In this document: positions 52,872-61,403 of the stretch, piece by piece
Layout of the letters: each line of letters begins with the position of its first letter
Position numbering within the stretch: the first letter of the stretch is position 1
Assembly (NCBI GenBank): GCA_900314655.1
Contig: OMWC01000006.1
Coordinates: 1-64,000 of the forward strand
DNA length: 64,000 bases
Direction of reading: 5' to 3'
Origin: an uncultured Prevotellaceae bacterium
Lineage (GTDB): Bacteria > Bacteroidota > Bacteroidia > Bacteroidales > Bacteroidaceae
The notes under the pieces: generated by a model
Seen by the model: only the letters and a program-made list of their open reading frames with translations
The model's database searches: none
What the model was told of the DNA's origin: nothing
Position numbers and translations under genes: made by a program

Positions 52872-53226
52872 AGTTCTGCTTGAAAGCCAGCACCTTGGTC
52901 ATTTCAGGATCCAGATAGAAGGTGCGCACGAGTGTATCCTCCTGTTGTATCACCTTCATCCGCATATAGATGAATTTTCCGGGCACCGGTTTTTCCCATT
53001 TAATGCCTTTCTTGAAGGCTTTGTCTTGCGGAGCCTGTTGCTGAAGGGCAACGAGCACGCTGTCTTTCACCTTGTAGGTGCTGTCCATCGAGATAAACTC
53101 CGTCTCATATTCTGCATTGACCAGATTCGCTTTGAGGAATTCATCTACGGTGTTGGTGGCCTTGCGCCGATTGCCACAGGCTATCAGCACAAGGCTACAC
53201 ATTATTATATATAATACCTTTCTCAT
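52870..53226 (-). CDS. Small lipoprotein
   Basis: 118 residues from ATG 53226. The frame is open further upstream inside pepD, but MRKVLYIIMCSLVLIACGN is a perfect lipoprotein signal (Cys17). The mature domain has the pattern EYETEFISMDSTYKVKDSVL and ends with a beta-rich YLDPEMTKVLAFK. The family is not recognised. The start overlaps the pepD stop by 4 bases, so it is translated with pepD. Confidence 0.8.
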   Translation of the reverse strand: MRKVLYIIMCSLVLIACGNRRKATNTVDEFLKANLVNAEYETEFISMDSTYKVKDSVLVALQQQAPQDKAFKKGIKWEKPVPGKFIYMRMKVIQQEDTLVRTFYLDPEMTKVLAFKQN

Positions 53227-54683
53227 TTCTTTGCAGGTATGTTCTTCAGGATTTCGAGCAGATGATCCCACACCATCTGGACCGTGGGGATGAGCAGGCG
53301 CTCGTCGGGTGAATGCACGCCGCGGAGCGTGGGCCCGAAGCTCACCATGTCCATGTGAGGATATTTCTCGGAGAAGAGTCCGCATTCTAGTCCTGCATGG
53401 ATGCCGAGCACCTTTGGCTCCTTGTTGAAGAGTTTGCGGTAGGCTTCAACGGTGATCTTTGTCAGTTCGCTATTGGCATTCATCTTCCAGGCAGGATAGC
53501 CGTCGCCCTGGTTCACTTCAGCACCGGCCAGTTCAAACACGGCCTTGATGGAAGCTGCCATATTGCGGAGGTTGCTCATCACGTTACTGCGCTGGGAAGC
53601 CACCACCTTCACCTGTCCGTCCTGGGTTTCCACGCTGGCCACATTGCTTGATGTCTCCACCAGCCAGGCAATCTCCTCGTCCTGACACATCGTCAGAATA
53701 CCGTTGTGCATGGCCTGCAGGCAGCGAATCAGGTTCTTGGCCGTCTTGTCGTCCATTACCTCTGTGGGCTCCGTGCTTTCCATCAGGAACTCCATCGTGG
53801 TATCTGTTACATGGAACTCATCGGCAGCTTCTGTGGCAAACACATTCCATTCGGCCCTTACATTCTCCTTGTCGGCATTGGGAACAGCAATGATAAGTTG
53901 GCCGTCACGAGGAATGGCATTGTGCATCTTACCGGAATTGAAGCAGGCCAGGCGAACGTCCGTCTTCTGCATCTGGGCATAGATGAAACGGGCCAGCAGC
54001 TTGATGGCATTGGCGCGTTTCTTGTTGATGTCGTCACCTGAATGACCGCCTACAAGACCTTTCAGCGCTATCTTGAGGAAGAAGTAGCCTTCGGGTGCCT
54101 TTTCCTTCGTATAGTGGAAGATACCTTCCGTTGTAATACCGCCGGCACATGACACGAATATCTGGCCTTCATCCTCTGAGTCGAGGTTAATCAGGTAACG
54201 GCCGTTCATGAAGTCACCCTTCATGCCGAAGGCACCTGTCAAGCCAGTCTCTTCGTCACGGGTGAAGACACACTCGATAGGACCGTGCTCAATATCATCG
54301 GAATCCAGGATAGCCAGTTCAATGGCATCACCGATACCGTCGTCGGCACCGAGTGTGGTTCCCTTGGCCCTCATCCACTCACCATCGATGTAAGTCTCGA
54401 TGGGATCGTTCAGGAAGTCAATCTCATGGTCCACGAGTTTGTCGCAAACCATATCCATATGGCTCTGAAGAATCACCGTTTCAAGGTTCTCGTAGCCTTT
54501 GGTGGCACCCTTGCGGATCAGCACGTTACCGGTCTCATCCACCTTTGTTTCCAATCCACGGCTTTCACCAAATTCCTTCAAGTACTCAACCATCTTTTCC
54601 TCGTGCTTCGATGGGCGTGGAATCTGATTGATTTTTGCAAATTGCTCGAAAACACGAGCGGGTTTTAAATCACTTTTATTCAT
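53223..54683 (-). CDS. pepD: Aminoacyl-histidine dipeptidase (peptidase D)
   Basis: 486 residues from ATG 54683; MNKSDLKPARVFEQFAKINQ is the normal start. M20-family di-zinc peptidase: LQSHMDMVCDK (first histidine and Asp), TLGADDGIGDAIELAIL (bridging Asp), FTRDEETGLTGAFG (catalytic Glu pair) and the dimerisation lid in the middle. It cleaves carnosine-like Xaa-His dipeptides and others. Cytosolic. Confidence 0.95.
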   Translation of the reverse strand: MNKSDLKPARVFEQFAKINQIPRPSKHEEKMVEYLKEFGESRGLETKVDETGNVLIRKGATKGYENLETVILQSHMDMVCDKLVDHEIDFLNDPIETYIDGEWMRAKGTTLGADDGIGDAIELAILDSDDIEHGPIECVFTRDEETGLTGAFGMKGDFMNGRYLINLDSEDEGQIFVSCAGGITTEGIFHYTKEKAPEGYFFLKIALKGLVGGHSGDDINKKRANAIKLLARFIYAQMQKTDVRLACFNSGKMHNAIPRDGQLIIAVPNADKENVRAEWNVFATEAADEFHVTDTTMEFLMESTEPTEVMDDKTAKNLIRCLQAMHNGILTMCQDEEIAWLVETSSNVASVETQDGQVKVVASQRSNVMSNLRNMAASIKAVFELAGAEVNQGDGYPAWKMNANSELTKITVEAYRKLFNKEPKVLGIHAGLECGLFSEKYPHMDMVSFGPTLRGVHSPDERLLIPTVQMVWDHLLEILKNIPAKK

Positions 54684-54700
54684 TATTAATGTAATTTTAT

Positions 54701-54731
54701 TTTGAAATTCAAGGGATATTCCGTATCTTTG
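54701..54731 (+). promoter_or_regulatory. Promoter of the 54752 operon
   Basis: TTTG at 54701-54704, a 19-base spacer and TATCTTTG at 54724-54731. Transcription would begin near 54738 and cover the small membrane protein, ompH-like and trmO genes. Confidence 0.7.
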
Positions 54732-54751
54732 CACTCGATTTTGCATTACAA

Positions 54752-54967
54752 ATGCATGCAAAGATAATAAAAATGCTGAAAACTCTTGTCATAACCGTGT
54801 TAATAATTGCTATTTGTGTAGCATTATTGAGCGTAAAAGTGATTTTCAAGAAGAATGGAAAGTTCTCCTCGCAACACATTCACGACAATGAAGCATTGCG
54901 CCAGCAAGGCATCCATTGTGTGCTCGATCAGGACCGGGAAGCAAGGGAGGCAGACAAAGCATATTAA
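54752..54967 (+). CDS. Small membrane protein of the Bacteroidales envelope type
   Basis: 71 residues, or 64 if the ATG at 54773 (MLKTLVITVLIIA) is used. One membrane helix (about 9-28) is followed by a basic and polar tail with the sequence VIFKKNGKFSSQHIHDNEA, then LRQQGIHCVLDQDREAREA. Similar short proteins stand before ompH-like genes in related genomes, as I recall. Function unknown. It lies 22 bases before the OmpH gene. Confidence 0.75.
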   Translation: MHAKIIKMLKTLVITVLIIAICVALLSVKVIFKKNGKFSSQHIHDNEALRQQGIHCVLDQDREAREADKAY

Positions 54968-54989
54968 GAATCAAAACATTATAAAGAAA

Positions 54990-55604
54990 ATGAAAAAGAC
55001 ATTTATCGTTGCACTCTGTGCCGTTATGATGGCATCATGCAACAAACAGGCACCCAAGGTTGACGAAAAGCCGGCCAGTCAGAATGCACCCACAGAACTC
55101 AAGATTGCTTTCGTTGAGGTAGATTCCATCATGACGCAGTACACTTTCTGCAAGGAAAAGAGCAAGGAGCTTGAGAAGAAAGGCAACAACATCCAGAGCA
55201 CACTCGCCCAGAAGCAGCAGGCTCTCCAGAATGCTGCCGTGAAGTTCCAGCAGGACATACAGGCCAACAAGTACACCCAGCAGCAGGCTGAAGCCGTACA
55301 GGCCGGACTCCAGAAGCAGAACAATGACCTGCAGGCACTCAATCAGCGTCTGACAGCTGATTTCCAGAACGAAACCGAGAAGTTCAACGAGGAACTCCGC
55401 AAGAACATCCAGGCTTATCTGGCTGAATACAACAAGGATAAGAAATACTCCATCATCTTCAGCAAGCAGGGTGACAATATCCTTTATGCCGACGGTGCAT
55501 ACGACATCACGAAGGAAGTGGTGGCCGGCTTGAACAAGTCATACAAGGCTGCTCCTGCCAAGAAGGATGAGGAGAAGAAGGACGCCAAGGCCGAAAAGAA
55601 ATAA
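54990..55604 (+). CDS. OmpH/Skp-like lipoprotein
   Basis: 204 residues from ATG 54990. Signal MKKTFIVALCAVMMASCNK with a lipobox at Cys17. A helical hairpin follows, very rich in Gln, Lys and Glu (about 60-150, KNIQSTLAQKQQ-type heptads), then the beta core element KKYSIIFSKQGDNILYADGA, DITKEVVAGLN, typical of Skp. The tail is a Lys/Glu/Ala run. Skp proteins hold outer-membrane proteins in the periplasm. Here the protein would be lipid-anchored, a variant common in Bacteroidota. Confidence 0.88.
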   Translation: MKKTFIVALCAVMMASCNKQAPKVDEKPASQNAPTELKIAFVEVDSIMTQYTFCKEKSKELEKKGNNIQSTLAQKQQALQNAAVKFQQDIQANKYTQQQAEAVQAGLQKQNNDLQALNQRLTADFQNETEKFNEELRKNIQAYLAEYNKDKKYSIIFSKQGDNILYADGAYDITKEVVAGLNKSYKAAPAKKDEEKKDAKAEKK

Positions 55605-56298
55605 AGCCACGGAAACAATTATCCAACCCATTGCCCAGTTCCACTCTCCGTTGAGGAGCAAGTTTGGCATTCCACGCCAAAGCGGACTGGTAGAAGAGCT
55701 CGAAGGCGAAATCGTCTTCGAGCCTCCTTTTCGTAACCCCGACTTCATCCGTGGACTTGAAGAGTTTGACTACATCTGGCTCATTTGGGAGTTTTCGGCT
55801 AACCGCCATCAGACCCATAACGCAATGGTGCGGCCTCCTCTTCTCGGAGGAAACCAGCGGGTGGGGGTATTTGCCACGCGCTCACCATTCCGTCCCAACA
55901 GTCTTGGACTCTCTTCCGTACGCATCGCAAAGATAGATTGGGAAGATAACCGCGGCCCTGTCATCAAGGTGAAAGGTGCAGACCTGATGGACGGCACGCC
56001 TATCTTTGACATCAAGCCCTATGTGGCTTATGCCGACAACCACGAGGGTGCCCGAAGCGGATTTGTTGACCAGCACGAATGGAAACGGCTACAGGTCATT
56101 ATTCCTGAAGAGTTCCATTCTTTGTTTGCACCCAAAGAACTGTCAACCCTTGAAGAGATACTTTCCTGGGATCCACGTCCGCAAACTCAGGTTCAGCATG
56201 ACAAGACTTTCGGAATGCCTTTCGGCAAATACGATATTCGTTTCCGTGTAAAGGATGACATTCTCACCATCGTGGAAATCGTCGTTTCCAACGGATGA
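55567..56298 (+). CDS. trmO: tRNA (N6-threonylcarbamoyladenosine-37)-N6-methyltransferase (TsaA family)
   Basis: 243 residues from ATG 55567, which lies inside the end of the ompH-like gene (38-base overlap). No in-frame ATG, GTG or TTG exists between this and the conserved ETIIQPIAQFHSPL, so the basic start MRRRRTPRPKRNK is either real or replaced by a rare ATT start. The TsaA fold is marked by GVFATRSPFRPNSLGLSS and GADLMDGTPIFDIKPYVAYAD. The last residues (SNG, stop) lie in one unit of the 22-bp ACTTTG repeat. Confidence 0.88.
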   Translation: MRRRRTPRPKRNKATETIIQPIAQFHSPLRSKFGIPRQSGLVEELEGEIVFEPPFRNPDFIRGLEEFDYIWLIWEFSANRHQTHNAMVRPPLLGGNQRVGVFATRSPFRPNSLGLSSVRIAKIDWEDNRGPVIKVKGADLMDGTPIFDIKPYVAYADNHEGARSGFVDQHEWKRLQVIIPEEFHSLFAPKELSTLEEILSWDPRPQTQVQHDKTFGMPFGKYDIRFRVKDDILTIVEIVVSNG

Positions 56299-56306
56299 TA
56301 CTTTGC
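56285..56306. repeat. Single 22-bp ACTTTG-type unit at the trmO stop
   Basis: TTTCCAACGGATGATACTTT at 56285-56304 (then GC) matches the array unit at 27231-27250 in all but one base. It supplies the same last codons (Ser-Asn-Gly-stop) as in the YjbQ gene. Confidence 0.7.
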
Positions 56307-56345
56307 CTTTCATTCCGTAAATGCAATTCCGAAAGGCTTATTCTT
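56305..56345. terminator. Hairpin between convergent trmO and aat
   Basis: GCCTTTC (56305-56311) pairs with GAAAGGC (56331-56337), followed by TTATTCTT. The stem is only 7 bp, so its strength is uncertain. Confidence 0.45.
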
Positions 56346-56982
56346 CGGAGAGGATCTTCATGTATTCTTCGTAGCTGATGTAGCGGCCGCCCATGCTCTT
56401 GAGATGGGGAGTCTCCAGTTGGCAGTCAATCATCCTGCCTCCTACGTCTTTCATGGTTTGGGCCAGCGCGATGAGGGCCACCTTGCTGGCGCTGGGTTGC
56501 AAGGAGAACATGCTCTCGCCGATGAAGCAACGGCCAATGGTTACGCCGTAGAGGCCGCCCACGAGTTGACCGTCTTCCCATACCTCTACGCTAGCAGCCA
56601 GATGCTGGCGATGGAGTTCGGTGTAGGCTTTGATCATGTCATTGCCCAGCCAGGCTCCTTCTTCTTCATAACGCAGTTGGCTGCAATGACGGATTACACT
56701 TTCGAAATCGCGGTTGATGGTTACTTCATGGCGATTCTTGTTGAGCAGGGAGCGCATGGAATGGGAGATATGAATCTCTTCGGGGAAGATGACGAAGCGC
56801 TTCATGGGACAGTACCAATGAGGCTTATCGTCGTCGCGGAAGCTGTACCAGGGGAAGATGCCGTGGCTATAGGCCAACAGCAGACGGTCAACGCTGAGGT
56901 CGCCGCCCACGGCTATGAGTCCGTCGTCTTCGCCCCAATGCGGGTCGGGAAACCAAAGTCCTTTATCGAGTTGTATCACCAT
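56338..56982 (-). CDS. aat: Leucyl/phenylalanyl-tRNA--protein transferase
   Basis: 214 residues. The family signatures GIFPWYSFRDDDKPHWY, then GGLYGVTIGRCFIGESMFS (the peptidyl-like catalytic region) are present. It adds Leu or Phe to N-terminal Lys/Arg, creating N-degrons for ClpS. It is divergent from clpS-clpA, which makes a compact N-degron locus. Confidence 0.95.
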   Translation of the reverse strand: MVIQLDKGLWFPDPHWGEDDGLIAVGGDLSVDRLLLAYSHGIFPWYSFRDDDKPHWYCPMKRFVIFPEEIHISHSMRSLLNKNRHEVTINRDFESVIRHCSQLRYEEEGAWLGNDMIKAYTELHRQHLAASVEVWEDGQLVGGLYGVTIGRCFIGESMFSLQPSASKVALIALAQTMKDVGGRMIDCQLETPHLKSMGGRYISYEEYMKILSEE

Positions 56983-57041
56983 AAGTTTTGCAAAGTTACG
57001 AAAAACTTCTTAAAGAAGATGAGGAATTTGAAAAATATGCT

Positions 57042-57049
57042 TACCTTTG
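57042..57049 (+). promoter_or_regulatory. -7 element of clpS
   Basis: TACCTTTG, 25 bases before the clpS ATG at 57075. The -33 box is not evident at the usual distance. Confidence 0.45.
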
Positions 57050-57074
57050 TATGCAAATCAAGAAGTATCATAGC

Positions 57075-57341
57075 ATGCCAAAGGAACAATCGAGCATCAA
57101 AGAGCGTAGCCGGACTGGCATCCGTGAGCCCCGACGCTATAAAGTGACTATCTATAACGATGATTTCACTTCGATGGAATTTGTGGTGAGGATTCTGATG
57201 GAAGTGTTTTTCAAGAGCCAAGCCGAAGCTGAGGCGCTGATGCTCAAAGTGCACCATTCCGACAAGGCTGTGGTGGGCATCTATAGCTATGACATAGCCG
57301 TGAGCAAAGTGGAAAAAGCCACGCGGATGGCCCGCGAATAA
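57075..57341 (+). CDS. clpS: ClpS adaptor
   Basis: 88 residues from ATG 57075. Upstream ATGs (57051, 56988) lie at or before the expected transcription start. The N-degron pocket (VTIYNDDFTSMEFVVRILM) and the conserved VHHSDKAVVGIYSYDIAVSKV are present. ClpS hands N-degron proteins to ClpA for ClpP. The following gene is clpA, 54 bases downstream. Confidence 0.92.
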   Translation: MPKEQSSIKERSRTGIREPRRYKVTIYNDDFTSMEFVVRILMEVFFKSQAEAEALMLKVHHSDKAVVGIYSYDIAVSKVEKATRMARE

Positions 57342-57395
57342 GGTTTCCCGTTGCGGCTTACCTACGAACCCGAATAAATCATAGAATTTTCTGTT

Positions 57396-59615
57396 ATGCC
57401 AAATATTCCGAATACAAAGTTTACCGACCAGGTGTTTCAGGACACGATGAAGAAGTGTGTCGATATGCGCCACCAGTTCGTCACGCCGGAACATCTGCTC
57501 TACGGACTTCTCGAACAAGAACGCTTTGCGGCGGCCCTCGACTATTATGCCGATCTGACTATCTTGGTGCCCGACCTCAACGACTATCTTCAGAAGATGG
57601 AGAAGGTGCCCGAAGGCATGGCGTATAGGCCCGAGACCTCACAGCAACTGTCGGAGCTGCTGGAGGCTGCCTATCGTAATGTGTCCTTTTCGAGTGCCGA
57701 GAGCCTGGACGTACCCCATCTGACGCGCGCGCTGCTCAGCCTGGACGACTCGTGGGCTGCCTATATGCTGAAGAAGGAACTGGGCGATGACGTGGAAGAG
57801 TTTATGGGCGAACTGATTTCCTATTATGAGGAAACGGATGAAGAAACCGCTGATGCTGAGGAGAGTCATGACCGGCTGCAGTGGAAACGGCTCGTGACCT
57901 GTCTGAATGATACCGTGGCTTCGCATCATCCGCTCATCGGACGCGAGAATGAACTGCAGCGTACCATTCAGGTGCTCTGCCGCAAGGATAAGAACAATCC
58001 GCTCCATGTGGGAGAGCCCGGTGTGGGAAAGACGGCTCTGGTCTATGGACTTACGGCGCGAATCGTGAAGGGCGATGTGCCCGACCGTCTGAAGGGCTGT
58101 AAGGTTTTCCAGATGGATCTCGGCACGATGCTCGCCGGAACTCAGTTTCGCGGTGATTTCGAGAAGCGCATCAAGCAGGTGATGGAGGGCGTGCGTAAGG
58201 AGGGCAACGCCATTGTCTATATTGATGAGATACACAATCTGGTGGGTGCTGGTCGAGGCAGCGACGGAGCGATGGATGCTTCCAATATGCTCAAACCATA
58301 TATGGAACAAGGGGATATAAGATTCATCGGTTCAACCACTTATGAGGAATATAACCGCTACTTCTCGAAGTCGCGTGGTATCGTGAGGCGCTTTCAGCAG
58401 ATTGACATTCTGGAGCCGTCGGTTGACGAGACAGTCCGTATCATCGAAGGCTTGCAGAAGCAGTATGAGGATTTCCATCACGTGAAATACAAGAAGGATG
58501 CCATCCGGTATGCGGTGGAGTCGAGTGCGAAATATATCAATGAGCGATTCCTGCCCGATAAGGCCATCGACCTGATCGACGAGGCCGGGGCCTATCGCGA
58601 AATTCATCCCACAGACAAGAAGACTCAATATGTGGATAAAGCCCTCGTCAATGATATCCTGCAGCGCATCTGCAAGATAGATGCCGTGGCGCTGAAGGAA
58701 GACAACAACCAGACGCTCGAAACACTTGAGAAACGTATTAAGGCGCGTATCTACGGACAAGATGAAGCCGTGAAGCAGGTGGTGGAAGCCGTTCAGATGT
58801 CAAAGGCTGGCCTGCTCGATGAAAACAAGCCTTTGGCTTCTCTGCTCTTCGTGGGACCTACGGGCGTGGGTAAGACGGAGGTGGCACGCGTGTTGGCACA
58901 GAAATTGGGCATTCAGCTGGTGCGTTTCGATATGAGTGAATATACCGAGAAACACACCGTGGCCAAACTCATAGGCTCGCCGGCGGGCTATGTGGGCTAT
59001 GAAGACGGTGGCCTGCTCACCGATGCCATCCGCAAGACGCCTAACTGCGTGCTGCTGCTCGATGAGATAGAGAAAGCGCATCAGGACATCTACAACATCC
59101 TGCTGCAAGTGATGGATTATGCCTCGCTGACCGATAACAAAGGGCGCAAGGCCGACTTCCGTAATGTCATTCTCATCATGACCAGCAATGCGGGTGCCCA
59201 ATATGCAGGACAGACCGTAGGGTTTGAGGCCAACACCAGCCGAGGCCAAGCGATGCTCCGACAGGTGAAGAAAACCTTCAAACCGGAGTTTATCAACCGC
59301 CTTTCGGGAACCGTGGTGTTCCACGACATGGACCTGAAGATGGCCGGTATGATTCTCGACAAGAAACTCCGCGGGCTTCAGGAGAAGCTTACGTTGAAGA
59401 ATGTGGTGATGAAACTGTCTGCCGATGCCCGCCAACACTTGCTCGACGAGGGATTCACCCGTGAGTATGGAGCGCGCGAGATGGATCGCGTGATTGCCTC
59501 TCAGCTGAAACCCTTGCTGATGCGCGAGATTCTCTTCGGCAAGTTCAAGAAGGGCGGTGAGGCCAGCGTAGATTTACATGATGGAAAACTGATTATAGAT
59601 GAAGGACAAAAATAA
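57396..59615 (+). CDS. clpA: ATP-dependent Clp protease ATPase subunit ClpA
   Basis: 739 residues. An N-terminal Clp repeat domain (1-140; HQFVTPEHLLYGLLEQERFA), first AAA+ module with VGEPGVGKTALVYGL and VYIDEIHNLVGAG, second with [15 protein letters not shown] and LLDEIEKAHQDIY. There is no ClpB-type middle coiled coil. Length and the neighbouring clpS and aat favour ClpA over ClpC. It unfolds substrates into ClpP, whose gene is not in this window. Confidence 0.95.
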   Translation: MPNIPNTKFTDQVFQDTMKKCVDMRHQFVTPEHLLYGLLEQERFAAALDYYADLTILVPDLNDYLQKMEKVPEGMAYRPETSQQLSELLEAAYRNVSFSSAESLDVPHLTRALLSLDDSWAAYMLKKELGDDVEEFMGELISYYEETDEETADAEESHDRLQWKRLVTCLNDTVASHHPLIGRENELQRTIQVLCRKDKNNPLHVGEPGVGKTALVYGLTARIVKGDVPDRLKGCKVFQMDLGTMLAGTQFRGDFEKRIKQVMEGVRKEGNAIVYIDEIHNLVGAGRGSDGAMDASNMLKPYMEQGDIRFIGSTTYEEYNRYFSKSRGIVRRFQQIDILEPSVDETVRIIEGLQKQYEDFHHVKYKKDAIRYAVESSAKYINERFLPDKAIDLIDEAGAYREIHPTDKKTQYVDKALVNDILQRICKIDAVALKEDNNQTLETLEKRIKARIYGQDEAVKQVVEAVQMSKAGLLDENKPLASLLFVGPTGVGKTEVARVLAQKLGIQLVRFDMSEYTEKHTVAKLIGSPAGYVGYEDGGLLTDAIRKTPNCVLLLDEIEKAHQDIYNILLQVMDYASLTDNKGRKADFRNVILIMTSNAGAQYAGQTVGFEANTSRGQAMLRQVKKTFKPEFINRLSGTVVFHDMDLKMAGMILDKKLRGLQEKLTLKNVVMKLSADARQHLLDEGFTREYGAREMDRVIASQLKPLLMREILFGKFKKGGEASVDLHDGKLIIDEGQK

Positions 59616-60501
59616 TTCATACAACCGCCAGGGCGACTACGAGACCTTTATCGTAGAACAGGAGCAGCCATTGCTGGAATTCCTGTTGGAGCACGTGAAG
59701 ACACTCAGCCGCTCGAAGATTAAGCAGACGCTTCAAGGCCGTGGTGTGATTGTCAATGGCAAGCAGGTTACGCAGTTCGACTATCTGCTGAAGCCAGGAA
59801 TGAAGGTGGCCGTGAGCCGTTCGAAGAAAAACAACGAGACGCTTCGCAGCCGATATGTGCGTATCGTATATGAAGACCGCTGGATTGTGGTGGTTGAGAA
59901 GCAGGTGGGCATTCTCTCCATGGCTGCCGGTCACAGTTCGCTCAATGTGAAATCGGTGCTTGATGACTATTTCCGTAAGTCGCACCAAAAATGCAATGCC
60001 CACGTAGTGCACCGGCTTGACCGCGATACGAGCGGATTGATGGTGTATGCCAAGGATAAGCAGACGGAACAGGTGATGGAGCATGCATGGCACGAGATGG
60101 TCTATGACCGTCGCTATGTGGCCGTGGTGAGCGGACAGATGGAGCAGGATAGTGGTACGATACAGAGCTACCTGAAAGACAACAAGGCCTATATCACCTA
60201 TTCATCGCCTACGGATAATGGCGGCAAACTGGCCATCACGCATTACTTCACGCTCGACCGTTCGCGGGATTTCTCGCTGGTGGAATACAAGTTGGAAACG
60301 GGCCGCAAGAATCAGATTCGCGTACATTCCGCTGACATCGGTCATCCCGTATGCGGCGATGTCAAATATGGTGATGGCAGCGATCCTGTTGGCCGTCTTT
60401 GCCTTCATGCTTTCCTGCTGTGTTTTGAGCATCCCGTCACGCATGAGCGAATGGAGTTTGAGACCCCGTTTCCTCGGTCGTTTACGGATTTGTTCAGATA
60501 A
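59599..60501 (+). CDS. RluA-family pseudouridine synthase
   Basis: 300 residues. An S4-like RNA-binding start (RSKIKQTLQGRGVIVNGKQV) precedes the catalytic domain, with HVVHRLDRDTSGLMVYAK (catalytic Asp) and the later LETGRKNQIRVH. It isomerises uridine in 23S rRNA or tRNA; the site cannot be told. The start overlaps clpA by 17 bases. Confidence 0.92.
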   Translation: MKDKNNSYNRQGDYETFIVEQEQPLLEFLLEHVKTLSRSKIKQTLQGRGVIVNGKQVTQFDYLLKPGMKVAVSRSKKNNETLRSRYVRIVYEDRWIVVVEKQVGILSMAAGHSSLNVKSVLDDYFRKSHQKCNAHVVHRLDRDTSGLMVYAKDKQTEQVMEHAWHEMVYDRRYVAVVSGQMEQDSGTIQSYLKDNKAYITYSSPTDNGGKLAITHYFTLDRSRDFSLVEYKLETGRKNQIRVHSADIGHPVCGDVKYGDGSDPVGRLCLHAFLLCFEHPVTHERMEFETPFPRSFTDLFR

Positions 60502-60502
60502 A

Positions 60503-60530
60503 GGATTAAAAGATTAAGAATTAAGCATTA
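60503..60530. repeat. AT-rich direct repeats before the small membrane gene
   Basis: Repeated GATTAA/GAATTAAG units (AGGATTAAAAGATTAAGAAT, then TAAG). Similar low-complexity spacers are at 8066 and 63407. Confidence 0.5.
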
Positions 60531-60540
60531 TAATTGTGTT

Positions 60541-60696
60541 ATGCAAGACTATTATTTTTATATTTTCGCCCTGGTGGTGATTGTCGTGGCTTTCGTGTTG
60601 CTGAAGAAAGTGGTGAGCTGCCTGCTGAAGTCGGTGATTATGCTGGCCATTATTGGTGCGCTGGCGTACATCTATTTTACGTACTTCATGCAGTAG
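60541..60696 (+). CDS. 51-residue membrane protein
   Basis: A short gene from ATG 60541 to TAG 60696. Two hydrophobic helices (about 5-20, YFYIFALVVIVVAFVLL, and 30-46) are separated by KKVVSCLLKS. The last 11 bases overlap the convergent HD gene. I recognise no family. A real gene is supported by the clean start, membrane pattern and uninterrupted frame, but not proven. Confidence 0.6.
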   Translation: MQDYYFYIFALVVIVVAFVLLKKVVSCLLKSVIMLAIIGALAYIYFTYFMQ

Positions 60697-61321
60697 TCTC
60701 TTCGTCGTAGAGACGGTCGAAGATTTGACGGAGCTCCTGAGGGCGGGTAATCAGCCGGCGGATTTCTTCCAATTTCTCCTCGTTGGGAGATTTTGGCATC
60801 CACAGGCGTATATAGCCGTGCACGGAATACTTCTCGTCCATGTGGTCCATGAAGCGCTGCCAATGCTCCTCCTTCGACTTTTCGGGATAGTGGGAAAGGC
60901 CGAATTGGACTGTTCGGCGGAAGACACTCATAGGCTCCAGATCACGGTCGGCTTCTGCAACAATCTTTCCGTAGATGCTTCGCGGGGCATGACTGGCGGA
61001 TGCACGATGATCCTCAACGGCTTCTTTCATCACCTTTAGCTGTTCGGCTGAAAACCAACGCTTTAAGCGGGCATCTGCCATTAGGATTTTTCCGCTGGTG
61101 AGATGGTGGATGGCGCGAGGCCCTTCTAGTCCCAGGTCATGATAGGCGGCAATGGCGTAGGCCATGTTGAGATCCGCTCCGGCACGTCGGGCAATCTCCA
61201 GCGAACGGCGGATGACACTATTGGCGTGAGCAAGATTGTGGGCTTTGTCGAATTCAGTATAGCGGGGCAGAATCTTCTGCTCGATGAATTCCATCAAGTC
61301 AAGGCTTACGTTATTTTCCAT
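60686..61321 (-). CDS. HD-domain phosphohydrolase
   Basis: 211 residues from ATG 61321 (MENNVSLDLMEFIEQKILPRY). HNLAHANSVIRRSLEIA contributes the first histidine and AIAAYHDLGL the His-Asp pair. The length and sequence fit the small YedJ-like HD enzymes. Substrate unknown. It is transcribed divergently from menA by overlapping promoters. Confidence 0.85.
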   Translation of the reverse strand: MENNVSLDLMEFIEQKILPRYTEFDKAHNLAHANSVIRRSLEIARRAGADLNMAYAIAAYHDLGLEGPRAIHHLTSGKILMADARLKRWFSAEQLKVMKEAVEDHRASASHAPRSIYGKIVAEADRDLEPMSVFRRTVQFGLSHYPEKSKEEHWQRFMDHMDEKYSVHGYIRLWMPKSPNEEKLEEIRRLITRPQELRQIFDRLYDEETTA

Positions 61322-61338
61322 GAAATGCTCCTTATTTT

Positions 61339-61370
61339 TTTGCAAATATACTGAGAAATGTTTAACTTTG
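61339..61370 (+). promoter_or_regulatory. Promoter of menA
   Basis: TTTG at 61339-61342, a 20-base spacer and TAACTTTG at 61363-61370, 33 bases before the menA ATG. Shares almost all its length with the minus promoter at 61343-61373. Confidence 0.75.
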
Positions 61371-61373
61371 CAA
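61343..61373 (-). promoter_or_regulatory. Promoter of the HD gene
   Basis: On the minus strand TTG (61373-61371), a 20-base spacer and TATATTTG (61350-61343), 21 bases before the HD start. Confidence 0.65.
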
Positions 61374-61403
61374 GAAATTTTCTGAAAATGAAAGATTGAG
61401 ACA

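Noticed and set aside
52870..53385. 171-residue version of the small lipoprotein
   Set aside because: The extra 53 residues are an Arg/His/Pro-rich shadow of pepD. The later ATG opens a clear lipoprotein signal.
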